A model generated the notes under the pieces. It searched no databases. It was not told the DNA's origin and saw only the letters and a list, made by a program, of their open reading frames with translations. A DNA stretch of 64,000 nucleotides, from contig NZ_BJHV01000001.1 of assembly GCF_005405925.1 (NCBI RefSeq), forward strand, positions 7,874,001 through 7,938,000, in the 5' to 3' direction. This stretch comes from Streptomyces antimycoticus (GTDB taxonomy: Bacteria > Actinomycetota > Actinomycetes > Streptomycetales > Streptomycetaceae). This document shows, piece after piece, positions 45,405 through 53,893 of the stretch (positions are counted from its first letter, which is position 1; each line of letters opens with the position of its first letter). Position numbers and translations under genes: made by a program.

Positions 45405-47239
45405 TTGAAGGCTCCCAGGCGGTCGATGGCGGACTCCACGGCGTTCCAGGCGGTCTGGCCAAGACCGCAGATCGAGGCGTCCCGCATGGCCTGGCCGACC
45501 TCGCGCAGCAGCGCGATGTCCCCGGCCGCGGCGGCGCCCGTAAGGTCCTTGATCCGGTGCAGCGCCTCCTCCTGCCGTACGGTGCCCACCCGGCAGGGGA
45601 CGCACTGACCGCAGGACTCGTCGCGGAAGAACTCCGCGATGCGCAGCAGGATGCGGGGCAGGTCGACGCTGTCGTCCAGGACCAGCACCACTCCCGAGCC
45701 GAGGGTGGTGCCCGCGGCGCGCGTGCCCTCGAAGGTCAGCGGGACGTCCAGCTCGTCGGGGCGTACGAAGCCGCCCGCCGCGCCGCCGAGCAGCACCGCG
45801 CGCAGGGTCTCGGGCGGCCCCGCGAGCTCCAGCAGCTCGCCCAGTGTCGCCCCGAACGGCAGCTCGTAGACGCCGGGCCGGGCGACCGCGCCGGAGACGC
45901 AGAACAGCTTGGTGCCGGTGGAGGTGCCGGTACCGGTGCGGGCATATGCCTGCGCACCCTCGATCAGAATCGGCAACACATTGACCAGCGTCTCCACGTT
46001 GTTGACCGCGGTCGGCTTGCCGAACAGCCCCTTCTCGACCGGGAACGGCGGTTTGCTGCGCGGTTCACCGCGCTGCCCCTCGATCGAGTTGAAGATCGCG
46101 GTCTCCTCACCGCAGATGTACGCGCCCGCGCCGCGCCGGATCTCGATGTCGAACGCGAACCCCTGCCCCATGACGTCCCCACCGAGGAAGCCGCGGGCCC
46201 GGGCCCGGTCGATGGCGGTGCGCAGCCGGCGCAGCGCACGGGGGTACTCGCCGCGCAGATACAGATAGCCGCGGTGGGCCCCGGTCGCATAGCCCGCGAT
46301 GGTCATGGCCTCGATCAGGGCGTACGGATCGCCCTCCATCAGGACCCGGTCCTTGAAGGTGCCCGGTTCGCTCTCGTCGGCGTTGCAGACCAGATAGTGC
46401 GGATGGTCGGGCTGCTGGGCGGTGGCCGCCCACTTCCGCCCGGTCGGGAACGCGGCCCCGCCCCGCCCGACCAGCCCCGCCTCGGTGACCTCCCGGATCA
46501 CCCCGGCGGGCCCGAGCGTGAACGCGCGCCGCAGGGCGGCGTATCCGCCGTGGGTGCGGTAGTCGTCGAGCGACCCCGGGTCCACCACCCCGACCCGGCG
46601 CAGCAGCACCAGGCCGTCGGCGCCGGTCTGGGGGACCGCGGCCGCCGCGGGCGGTTCGGCCGGCGCGTCGTGCGGCGCCGACGCCGCGTCGGCCACCGCC
46701 TCGGCCGTGGCGGGGGCGACGATCGCGGCCTGCGGGGCCTCGCCCGCGCGGATCGCCAGGGCCGCCGGGGCGCGCTCGCACAGGCCCAGACACGGGCTGG
46801 GCTGCCAGACGGCTCCGGATCCGGCCGAGCCCGCCGGGCCCAGGTCCCGTTCGAGCTCCGTGCACACCCGCGCGGAGCCCCGGGCCGCGCACGCCAGATC
46901 CGTGCAGACGTGGACGACGGTCGCCGGACGGGGTTTCACCGCGAACATCGCGTAGAAGGTCGCGACCCCGTAGCCCTCCGCCGGAGGGACCGTCAGCCGG
47001 CGGCACAGATAGTCCAGGCCGCCCTCGCTGATCCAGCCCACCCGGTCGTTGAGGGCATGCAGTCCCGGCAACAGCAGCTCGCGCCGCTCACGTGCCTCGC
47101 GGCCGCCGCGCGCCCAGCGCAGATCCGTGTCGTTGCGGTCGTCCGCGCCCTCCCAGGCGGATTCGGGCGGGCCGAGCAGGGCGTCGACCGCCGCCCGCTC
47201 CTCGTCCGTGGGCTTGCCGGCACCGAAGCGCAGATCCAC
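45401..47239 (-). CDS. NAD-dependent formate dehydrogenase diaphorase subunit (fused NuoE and NuoF domains)
   Basis: 612 residues from GTG 47239, with GGAG seven bases upstream. Residues about 1-165 are a NuoE-like thioredoxin-fold 2Fe-2S domain (GYGVATFYAMF, VCTDLACAARG, CLGLCERAP). From about 225 it is NuoF-like: GRGGAAFPTGRKW (NADH/FMN site), NADESEPGTFKDR, YICGEETAIFNSIEG, and 4Fe-4S Cys in ESCGQCVPCR with ASICGLGQTA. It passes electrons from formate oxidation to NAD+. It sits between the catalytic gene (2 bp gap) and the iron-sulfur protein gene (4 bp overlap). Confidence 0.93.
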   Translation of the reverse strand: MDLRFGAGKPTDEERAAVDALLGPPESAWEGADDRNDTDLRWARGGREARERRELLLPGLHALNDRVGWISEGGLDYLCRRLTVPPAEGYGVATFYAMFAVKPRPATVVHVCTDLACAARGSARVCTELERDLGPAGSAGSGAVWQPSPCLGLCERAPAALAIRAGEAPQAAIVAPATAEAVADAASAPHDAPAEPPAAAAVPQTGADGLVLLRRVGVVDPGSLDDYRTHGGYAALRRAFTLGPAGVIREVTEAGLVGRGGAAFPTGRKWAATAQQPDHPHYLVCNADESEPGTFKDRVLMEGDPYALIEAMTIAGYATGAHRGYLYLRGEYPRALRRLRTAIDRARARGFLGGDVMGQGFAFDIEIRRGAGAYICGEETAIFNSIEGQRGEPRSKPPFPVEKGLFGKPTAVNNVETLVNVLPILIEGAQAYARTGTGTSTGTKLFCVSGAVARPGVYELPFGATLGELLELAGPPETLRAVLLGGAAGGFVRPDELDVPLTFEGTRAAGTTLGSGVVLVLDDSVDLPRILLRIAEFFRDESCGQCVPCRVGTVRQEEALHRIKDLTGAAAAGDIALLREVGQAMRDASICGLGQTAWNAVESAIDRLGAFK

Positions 47240-47241
47240 GG

Positions 47242-49191
47242 TCAGCTCCTTACGGCGGTCACGGGAATCTTCTCGATCCTTATGGCCGACGCCTTGAACT
47301 CCGCCGTCCCCGCGATGGGGCAGTTCGCCTCGATCGTCAGGGAGTTGGTGTCCACCTCGTCGGGGAAGTGCATGGTCATGAAGGCGAGCCCCGGCCGCAG
47401 CCCGGGATCGATCCACACCGGCGCCACCACAGAGCCGCGCCGCGAGGTGACCCGCACCCGCTCCTCGGTCTCCACCCGGTAGCGGGCCGCGTCCTCCGGG
47501 CACAGCTCGATGTACTCGCCGCGCCGCAGCGGAGAGGCGAAACCCCCGCTCTGCACCCCGGTGTTGTACGAGTCCAGGCGCCGTCCGGTGGTGAGCCGGA
47601 TCGGATAGGCGTCATCGGTCAGATCGACCGGCGGATCGTGCTTCACGGGGCCGAAGGGGGCGAGGTCGCCGCGCCGCGCCGGATCGTTCTCCCACAGACG
47701 GCCGTGCAGATAGGTGGGCTCGAGGCGGTCGGTGCTGGGGCAGGGCCACTGGATGCCCTGGTGCTCCTCCAGCCGCTCGTAGGTCATGCCGAAGTGGTCG
47801 GGGGACACGGCGCGCAGCTCGTTCCACACCTCCTCCGCGCCCTCGAACTTCCAGTCGTGGCCGAGCCGTCGCGCCAGCTCGCAGATGATGTCGATGTCCT
47901 CGCGCGCCTCGCCCGGCGGCTCCACGGCCTTGCGCACCCGCTGGACGCGCCGCTCGCTGTTGGTGGTGGTGCCCTCCGTCTCGCACCAGCCGGCGGTCGC
48001 CGGGAGCACCACATCGGCCAGCTCGGCGGTCCTGGTGAGGAAGATGTCCTGGACCACCAGGTGTTCCAGCGACTCCAGCCGCCGGACGGCCTGTTCGGTG
48101 TCGGCCTCGGACTGGGCCGGGTTCTCGCCGATGCAGTAGACGGCGCGCAGTTCGCCGGCCTCCATGGCCTCGAACATCTCGGTGAGGTTCAGCCCGTAGC
48201 GCGGCTGGATGACCACGTCCCAGGCGCGCTCGAACTTGGACCGGGTGGGCGGGTCCAGGATGTCCTGGAAGCCGGGCAGCCGGTTGGGGATGGCGCCCAT
48301 GTCGCCGCCGCCCTGGACGTTGTTCTGGCCGCGCAGCGGCTGCAGTCCGCAGCCGTACCGGCCGACATGGCCGGTCAGCAGGGACAGATTGATCAGCGCC
48401 CGGACGTTGTCGGTGCCGTTGTGGTGCTCGGTGATGCCGAGCGTCCAGCACAGCTGGGCGCGCTCGGCGGTGGCGTAGGCGTGCGCGAGATCGCGGATGG
48501 CGTCCGCGGGGACGCCCGTGACCTTCTCCGCGACGCTCAGCGTCCAGGGCTCCACATGGGCGGCGTACTCCTCGAAGCCACTGGTGGCGCGCTCGATGAA
48601 GGAGCGGTTGGCGAGTCCCGCGTGGATGATCTCGCGGCCCACGGCGTGGGCGAGCGGGATGTCGGTGCCGACGTTGAGCCCCAGCCAGCTCTCGGCCCAT
48701 TCGGCGGTCGAGGTGCGGCGCGGATCGACGGCGTACATCCGGGCGCCGTTGCGGATGCCCTTGAGGACGTGCTGGAAGAAGATCGGGTGCGCGAAGCGGG
48801 CGTTGGAGCCCCACATCACGATGAGATCGGTGTCCTCGACCTCCGCGTACGACGACGTGCCGCCGCCGGAGCCGAAGACGGCGGACAGCCCCGCGACGCT
48901 GGGCGCGTGGCAGGTGCGGTTGCACGAGTCGACGTTGTTGGTGCCCATCACCACTCGGGCGAACTTCTGGGCCACGTAATTCATCTCGTTGGTGGCGCGG
49001 GCGCAGGAGAACATGCCGAACGCGTCGGGCCCGTGGGCCGCCGTCACGGCCCGGAACCCGGCGGTAGCCCGGCTGAGCGCCTCGTCCCAGGAGGCGCGGC
49101 GGAGTTCACCGCTGACCGAGTCCCGCACCAGGGGGTGGGTCAGCCGGGGGTACTGCTTCTGCTGTCGGTTGCGCTGGCGGTTACGGGCCAC
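47242..49191 (-). CDS. Formate dehydrogenase molybdopterin catalytic subunit, lacking N-terminal Fe-S domains
   Basis: 649 residues from GTG 49191, with GGAG seven bases upstream. The molybdopterin oxidoreductase core begins almost at once (YPRLTHPLVRDSVSGELRRASWDEAL). The active site is NNVDSCNRTCHAPSVAGL, with Cys where some enzymes have selenocysteine. HHNGTDNVRALINLSLLTGHVGRYG, GQNNVQGGGDMG and YCIGENPAQSE follow, then the molydop-binding domain YPIRLTTGRRLDSYNTG. The first Fe4S4 module found in FdhF/FdsA proteins is absent and is encoded separately at 44533. It oxidises formate to CO2. First gene of the operon. Confidence 0.93.
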   Translation of the reverse strand: MARNRQRNRQQKQYPRLTHPLVRDSVSGELRRASWDEALSRATAGFRAVTAAHGPDAFGMFSCARATNEMNYVAQKFARVVMGTNNVDSCNRTCHAPSVAGLSAVFGSGGGTSSYAEVEDTDLIVMWGSNARFAHPIFFQHVLKGIRNGARMYAVDPRRTSTAEWAESWLGLNVGTDIPLAHAVGREIIHAGLANRSFIERATSGFEEYAAHVEPWTLSVAEKVTGVPADAIRDLAHAYATAERAQLCWTLGITEHHNGTDNVRALINLSLLTGHVGRYGCGLQPLRGQNNVQGGGDMGAIPNRLPGFQDILDPPTRSKFERAWDVVIQPRYGLNLTEMFEAMEAGELRAVYCIGENPAQSEADTEQAVRRLESLEHLVVQDIFLTRTAELADVVLPATAGWCETEGTTTNSERRVQRVRKAVEPPGEAREDIDIICELARRLGHDWKFEGAEEVWNELRAVSPDHFGMTYERLEEHQGIQWPCPSTDRLEPTYLHGRLWENDPARRGDLAPFGPVKHDPPVDLTDDAYPIRLTTGRRLDSYNTGVQSGGFASPLRRGEYIELCPEDAARYRVETEERVRVTSRRGSVVAPVWIDPGLRPGLAFMTMHFPDEVDTNSLTIEANCPIAGTAEFKASAIRIEKIPVTAVRS

Positions 49192-49488
49192 GACGGGCTC
49201 CTTACGGCGGTCACGCCGCAGTGCGACGTGAGGAAACCGAACGTCCGGGTATCGTCGACAGAATATTGAATACAGTATGCCCGAGGAGGGGGTCAAGGAG
49301 TCGAACGACACCTCAACCCCCCTCCCGTCCGCCGGTGATGGAGCCCCGGGCGGTGATGGGACGTCGGCCGGTACAGAGAGCTCACGGGGGAAGCGAGCTC
49401 GGCCGGTGAAGCCGGTACCGCGCATTCGGCCGGTGAGGCCGGTAAGGCGCATGCGGCCGGTGAGGCCGGTGAGGCCGGTAGCGCGAGC
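49192..49488. promoter_or_regulatory. Formate operon promoter region with GntR-like motif and repeats
   Basis: ATTGAATACAGT (49265-49276) lies about 75 bp upstream of the catalytic subunit start and matches, at 10 of 12 bases, a motif between the antiporter and GntR genes (51082-51093, opposite strand). Its local sequence is AT-rich. Towards the 40-aa gene are three imperfect 27-bp repeats of GCCGGTGAGGCCGGT type (about 49400-49480). No gene is supported in the interval. Confidence 0.6.
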
Positions 49489-49611
49489 TCAGCCCGTGAA
49501 GAGCTGTGTGGCCTTGCGGATGAGCTCGTAGACCCCGTACCCGAAGGGCAGCGCGACCCAGGCCCAGACGGCCACGGTCAGCGCGGTGCGGTTGTTGGTG
49601 GGTTCGGTCAT
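49489..49611 (-). CDS. MFS transporter small subunit (40 aa)
   Basis: 40 residues from ATG 49611: a short polar start (TEPTNNRTALT), one hydrophobic segment VAVWAWVALPFGYGVYELI and a short KATQLFTG tail. Its start codon overlaps the stop of the oxalate/formate-type antiporter gene (ATGA), so the two are translated as a pair. Very short single-pass partners with this sequence style occur directly after OFA-family transporters in other actinomycetes. Role presumably in assembly or stability of the antiporter. Confidence 0.8.
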   Translation of the reverse strand: MTEPTNNRTALTVAVWAWVALPFGYGVYELIRKATQLFTG

Positions 49612-50996
49612 CGGTCCGCTCCCTTCTCGGCGGGCGCCGCCTCGGTATCGGCCGTCACGGGAGCCGGTTCGTGGAAGCGCGGATGGACCGGCCGCACCAG
49701 CTCGTTGGCGATGAATCCGACGATCAGCAGCGCGATCATGATGGTGAGGGAGAGCGAGTACAGCCCGGGGCCGGTCTTCCCCGCCTCCTCCTGGTGGTCG
49801 GCCACCTTGTTGACGATGTATGGGCCGAGAACCCCGGCCACCGACCACGCGGTGAGCAGCCGGCCGTGGATCGCGCCCACCTGATAGGTGCCGAACAGGT
49901 CCTTCAGATACGCCGGAACGGTCGAGAAGCCGCCCCCGTAGAAGGAGAGGATCACCAGTGCGCACACCACGAACAGGGGCTTGGAGGAGTCCCCGAGCTG
50001 CGCGATGGCCAGATACATCAGCGCGCCCACGCCCAGATAGATCCGGTACATGTTCTTGCGCCCGATGAGGTCGGACGTGGACGACCACACCAGCCGCCCG
50101 GCCATGTTGGCCGCCGACAGCAGGGCGACGAAACCGGCCGCCGCGGTGGCGGTCACGGGGGTGTCGGTGTCCTTGAAGTAGTCGCCGATCATGGGGGCGG
50201 CCTTCTCCAGGATGCCGATGCCCGCCGTCACGTTCATGCACAGCACCACCCACAGACACCAGAACTGCGGGGTGCGGATGGCATTGCGCGCGGAGACGTC
50301 GGCCGCGCTGACCATGTGCCCCTGCTCCCGCGGCGGCTCCCAGCCGGCGGGCCGCCAGCCGTCGGCCGGTACCCGCACCAGCAGCACGCCGAGGGTCATG
50401 AAGACCGCGTAGGTCAGGCCGTGCACCAGGAAGGTGGCGGCGATGCCGCTGTTGTCGGTGCCGAAGCGCTCCATCAGCCAGCTCGACCAGGGCGAGGCGA
50501 TCAGCGCGCCGCCGCCGAAGCCCATGATGGCGATGCCGGTGGCCATGCCGGGCCGGTCGGGGAACCACTTCATGAGGGTGGAGACGGGGGAGATGTATCC
50601 GATACCGAGACCGATCCCGCCGATGAAGCCGTAGCCGAGGACGACCAGCCAGTACTGGCTGGTGGCGGCGCCGAGCGAGGCGACGAGGAAACCGGAGGAG
50701 AAACAGACGAGAGAGACGAACATCGCCCAGCGCGGGCCGTTGCGCTCGACGAGCGTCCCGCCGAAGGCGGCGGACAGGCCGAGCATCACGATGCCCAGTT
50801 GGAAGGGGAGTGCGCTGGCCGTGCCCGAGAGGTCCATGGAGGACTCCAGGGGCGGCTTGAACACGCTCCAGGCGTACGCCTGGCCGATGGAGAGGTGGAC
50901 GGCTAGGGCGGCCGGCGGCACCAGCCAGCGGCTCCAGCCCGGTGGGGCCAGGGTGCGCGAGCGGTGCAACGGACCGAGTCGATCATTGGTGGGCAT
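49608..50996 (-). CDS. OFA family MFS transporter (oxalate/formate antiporter-like)
   Basis: 462 residues with twelve hydrophobic segments. LSIGQAYAWSVFKPPLE, YGFIGGIGLGIGYISPVSTLMKWFPDRPGMATGIAIMGFGGGALIASP and SAANMAGRLVWSSTSDLIGRKNMYRIYL are characteristic of OxlT-like exchangers. Beside a formate dehydrogenase operon it most likely imports formate or exchanges it for another carboxylate. It is divergent from the GntR regulator. Confidence 0.92.
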   Translation of the reverse strand: MPTNDRLGPLHRSRTLAPPGWSRWLVPPAALAVHLSIGQAYAWSVFKPPLESSMDLSGTASALPFQLGIVMLGLSAAFGGTLVERNGPRWAMFVSLVCFSSGFLVASLGAATSQYWLVVLGYGFIGGIGLGIGYISPVSTLMKWFPDRPGMATGIAIMGFGGGALIASPWSSWLMERFGTDNSGIAATFLVHGLTYAVFMTLGVLLVRVPADGWRPAGWEPPREQGHMVSAADVSARNAIRTPQFWCLWVVLCMNVTAGIGILEKAAPMIGDYFKDTDTPVTATAAAGFVALLSAANMAGRLVWSSTSDLIGRKNMYRIYLGVGALMYLAIAQLGDSSKPLFVVCALVILSFYGGGFSTVPAYLKDLFGTYQVGAIHGRLLTAWSVAGVLGPYIVNKVADHQEEAGKTGPGLYSLSLTIMIALLIVGFIANELVRPVHPRFHEPAPVTADTEAAPAEKGADR

Positions 50997-51021
50997 GTGC
51001 CCGGACTTTAAGGATTCAACG

Positions 51022-51093
51022 AGTCAATGACTAGACGTCGAAGCGCCTGGGATGTGTCGACCGTGTGGACGGGGTGGGTAAACTGTAGACAAT
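51022..51093. promoter_or_regulatory. Divergent antiporter/GntR promoter with two operator-like elements
   Basis: ACTGTAGACAAT (51082-51093) is, read on the other strand, ATTGTCTACAGT and matches the formate operon element ATTG-NN-TACAGT. A second perfect dyad AGTCA-A-TGACT lies at 51022-51032 close to the antiporter start. Both fit a regulator of the adjacent GntR gene type. Confidence 0.6.
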
Positions 51094-51138
51094 AACCAAT
51101 CCGGGGCATCCGGTGAGCGGCGAGCCAGAGGGGGCGCG

Positions 51139-51816
51139 ATGCTGTCCAGGGGACTGCCGAACGGCGCGGTACCGAAGCTGGAGCGGCCCGGTCCACTCCG
51201 CGAGCGCGTCTATGAGGCGCTGCTCGAACTCATCACCACCCGCGCCCTCCGCCCCGGCCAGCACCTCGTGGAGAGCGAGCTCGCCGGGCAGCTCGGGGTC
51301 TCCCGTCAGCCGGTGCGCGAGGCCCTCCAGCGGCTCAACACCGAAGGCTGGGTCGATCTGCGGCCCGCGCAGGGCGCGTTCGTCCACGAGCCCACCGAGG
51401 AGGAGGCCGATCAGCTCCTTACGGTGCGCACGCTCCTGGAGGCCGAGGCCGCCCGGCTGGCCGCCGCCGGAATCGACGCGGCCGGAATCGCCGCGCTGGA
51501 GGGCCTGTGCGCGAAGGGTGAGCGCGCGGTGCTGGACGACGATGTGGACGGCGCGGTCGCGGCGAACGCCGAATTCCACGCCAAGGTGATGGAGCTGGCC
51601 GGAAACGCGGTTCTGTCCGAGCTGGCCGCCCAGGTGGACCGCAGGGTCCGCTGGTACTACACCCCGGTCGCCCGTCAGCGCGGCAAGCAGTCCTGGATCG
51701 AGCACCGCGAGCTGATCGCGGCCATCACCGCCGGTGACGAGCACGGGGCCACGGCCGTCATGCGCGCCCACACCGAACACACCCGCCGCACGTACCACGA
51801 CCGCGAGCGGTCCTGA
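51139..51816 (+). CDS. GntR family transcriptional regulator (FCD subfamily)
   Basis: 225 residues. The N-terminal winged helix is LRERVYEALLELITTRALRPGQHLVESELAGQLGVSRQPVREALQRLNTEGWVDLRPAQGAFV. The FCD ligand domain has a conserved Asp/His arrangement in NAEFHAKVMELAGNAVLSEL and WIEHRELIAAITAGDEHGATAVMRAHTEH, a metal- and carboxylate-binding pocket. The ligand is probably formate, oxalate or a related acid. It is divergent from the OFA antiporter and shares an operator motif with the formate operon. Confidence 0.92.
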   Translation: MLSRGLPNGAVPKLERPGPLRERVYEALLELITTRALRPGQHLVESELAGQLGVSRQPVREALQRLNTEGWVDLRPAQGAFVHEPTEEEADQLLTVRTLLEAEAARLAAAGIDAAGIAALEGLCAKGERAVLDDDVDGAVAANAEFHAKVMELAGNAVLSELAAQVDRRVRWYYTPVARQRGKQSWIEHRELIAAITAGDEHGATAVMRAHTEHTRRTYHDRERS

Positions 51817-51849
51817 CCCCTCCGCCGGTCCGGCCGTTGCCGGGCGGCG

Positions 51850-52137
51850 TCATCCCCGAGTGGCGTCGATGCGCTCGACCGCCTCCTTGGCCTCCTTCAA
51901 GCCGGCGTCGGTGAGCTGCCGGTAGGCCTTGATGGCCTCGACCTTCTTGCCCTCCCGCAGCAGGGCCGTCACCCGCCGCAGGTCGGGCCCGACCACCTCG
52001 ATGTCCAGGTGGTCGAGGATCAGGTCCAGCTTGTGCTCGATACGGTCCGCCCTGCGCTGGATCTTCTTGATCCTCGACTCCAGCAGCGAGTACTGCAAAA
52101 CGAGGGCCACGAGCAAGACGTACGCCGCTATCTCCAT
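51850..52137 (-). CDS. Membrane-anchored L7/L12 C-terminal-domain-like protein
   Basis: 95 residues from ATG 52137. One hydrophobic segment at the N-terminus (EIAAYVLLVALVLQYSLL) is followed by a basic coiled stretch SRIKKIQRRADRIEHKLDLILDHLDI. The C-terminal VGPDLRRVTALLREGKKVEAIKAYRQLTDAGLKEAKEAVERI closely resembles the ribosomal L7/L12 C-terminal domain (KVEAIKAYR, LKEAKEAVE). It is not a ribosomal protein, as it lacks the N-terminal dimerisation part. It is a known but poorly characterised actinomycete type. Confidence 0.85.
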   Translation of the reverse strand: MEIAAYVLLVALVLQYSLLESRIKKIQRRADRIEHKLDLILDHLDIEVVGPDLRRVTALLREGKKVEAIKAYRQLTDAGLKEAKEAVERIDATRG

Positions 52138-52231
52138 GACCGCCGATCGTAGTGGTCGCAGTGGCCGAACCCTTTCGCCGGTCCCGCGCTCCCGAGCCGC
52201 TGTCTCTCCGTGGTGTCCCGAAATCAACTCG

Positions 52232-52310
52232 GCTTTGTCCTGCGACAGGAGAAAGTCGTAGCCAATTGCGGCGCAAGTTCTTCCCACCCCCGACAACCGC
52301 TGCTACGTTC
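52232..52310 (+). promoter_or_regulatory. ROK gene promoter with motif shared with PQQ dehydrogenase gene
   Basis: GCTTTGTCCTGC at 52232-52243 is followed exactly 60 bp later by GACAA (52292) and CGCTGCTACGTTCC. The same 12-mer, then GACAA 60 bp on and CGCTACGGTCC, is found at 59896-59970. It looks like a common operator placed upstream of a core promoter. Confidence 0.6.
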
Positions 52311-52358
52311 CCCGTGAAAGCCCGGTGACGTGAATGCCGATGACGGCGGGAGGGCAGC

Positions 52359-53549
52359 GTGAGGCGCATGACGGCACGACCGGCGAACGCGCATCAGGCG
52401 CGACTGCTCCGCCTGCTGCGCGACGGTGGCCCCAACTCCCGTGCTCAGCTGGGCGATCAGATCGACCTCTCGCGTTCGAAGCTCGCCGTGGAGATCGACC
52501 GGCTGCTGGAGACCGGGCTGGTGGCCGCGGACGGGCTCGCGGCCTCGCGCGGTGGCCGGCGCTCGCACAACATCCGGCTCGCGCCCGGGCTGCGGCTGCT
52601 CGGCGTCGACATCGGCGCCACCTCCGTGGACGTCGCGGTGACCAATGCCGAACTGGAGATTCTCGGCCATCTCAACCAGCCCATGGATGTGCGCGAGGGA
52701 CCGGTCGCGGTCTTCGAGCAGGTGCTGGACATGGCCGCGAAGCTCCGGGCCTCCGGGGTGGCCGAGGGGTTCGACGGGGCGGGCATAGGAGTGCCCGGCC
52801 CCGTGCGGTTCCCCGAGGGCGTGCCGGTGGCGCCGCCGATCATGCCGGGGTGGGACGGCTTCCCCGTACGGGAGGCGCTCAGCCAGGAGCTGGGCTGCCC
52901 GGTGATGGTCGACAACGATGTGAACCTCATGGCGATGGGGGAGCAGCACGCCGGAGTCGCCCGTTCCGTCAAGGACTTCCTCTGCGTGAAGATCGGCACC
53001 GGTATCGGCTGCGGGATCGTCGTCGGCGGTGAGGTCTACCGCGGTACGACGGGCAGCGCGGGTGACATCGGCCACATCCAGGCCGAACCCGACGGCCGCC
53101 CCTGTGCCTGCGGCAACCACGGCTGTCTGGAGGCGTACTTCGGTGGCGCGGCACTGGCCCGCGACGCCGAGGCGGCCGCCCGCGACGGCCGGTCCGCCGA
53201 ACTCGCCGCCCGGCTGGAGGAGGTGGGCAGCCTCGCCGCCACGGACGTCGCGGCGGCGGCGTCGGCGGGCGACGCGACCGCCCTGGACCTCATCAGGGAG
53301 GGCGGCACCCGTACGGGCCAGGTCATCGCCGGGCTCGTCAGCTTCTTCAACCCCGGTCTGGTGGTCATCGGCGGCGGTGTCACCGGGCTCGGCCATACGC
53401 TGCTCGCCGCCATACGGACCCAGGTCTACCGCCAGTCCCTGCCCCTGGCCACCGGCAACCTCCCCATCGTGCTGGGCGAACTCGGCCCGGCCGCCGGGGT
53501 CACCGGCGCGGCCCGCCTGATCAGCGACCACCTCTTCTCCCCGGCCTGA
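52359..53549 (+). CDS. ROK family transcriptional regulator
   Basis: 396 residues from GTG 52359 with GGGAGGG five bases upstream; ATG 52368 is also possible. A winged helix (ARLLRLLRDGGPNSRAQLGDQIDLSRSKLAVEIDRLL) precedes the ROK sugar-kinase-like fold: GVDIGATSVDVAVTN, CVKIGTGIGCGIVVGGEVYRG, and the zinc motif CACGNHGCLEAYFGG, then GLVVIGGGVTGLG. It likely represses the sugar cluster that follows and is released by its sugar. It is the first gene of that cluster. Confidence 0.93.
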   Translation: MRRMTARPANAHQARLLRLLRDGGPNSRAQLGDQIDLSRSKLAVEIDRLLETGLVAADGLAASRGGRRSHNIRLAPGLRLLGVDIGATSVDVAVTNAELEILGHLNQPMDVREGPVAVFEQVLDMAAKLRASGVAEGFDGAGIGVPGPVRFPEGVPVAPPIMPGWDGFPVREALSQELGCPVMVDNDVNLMAMGEQHAGVARSVKDFLCVKIGTGIGCGIVVGGEVYRGTTGSAGDIGHIQAEPDGRPCACGNHGCLEAYFGGAALARDAEAAARDGRSAELAARLEEVGSLAATDVAAAASAGDATALDLIREGGTRTGQVIAGLVSFFNPGLVVIGGGVTGLGHTLLAAIRTQVYRQSLPLATGNLPIVLGELGPAAGVTGAARLISDHLFSPA

Positions 53550-53893
53550 CGGCCTGATCCAGCCCGGCCACGGCCGGTCCGTACCTCGGCACAGCGCAGC
53601 AGCACGGCACCCGCACCGCCCCTCGGCATACGCCATGTCGAGGCATGAGCCGCACGACCGGCACCACTGAGCCGCACCACCCGGGCACCACCGAGCCGCA
53701 ACCCCAGGGCACCACCGAGCCGCACCACCCGGCACCACCGTGGCGGCGCACCGTACCCCGGCGCGCCCCGCGCCCCACCACGGCACCACATCAGCGCTCC
53801 ACCCAGCCCCACATCACGCCCCGCCGCCCGCAGCGGCTCCGGCACGCCCAGCGACCCGCACCGCATCGAGCGAACCCGCCGAGGAGGCCAGCC
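53550..53893. other. Interval with three 24-bp tandem repeats before ABC ATPase gene
   Basis: A 24-bp unit (GGCACCACCGAGCCGCACCA...) runs at 53660, 53684 and 53708, with a partial fourth copy. The downstream frame is open through the repeats, but the RBS GAGGAGG places the ATPase start at 53894. Nothing else was seen. Confidence 0.55.

Noticed and set aside
49277..49531. Plus-strand 84-codon frame upstream of the formate operon
   Set aside because: Its second half is repeated Arg/Pro/Val from the 27-bp repeats and it runs into the 40-aa membrane gene on the other strand.
53645..53893. Longer start for the RbsA-type ATPase gene
   Set aside because: The extension translates 24-bp repeats (TTEPHHPG style) and GAGGAGG sits just before ATG 53894.
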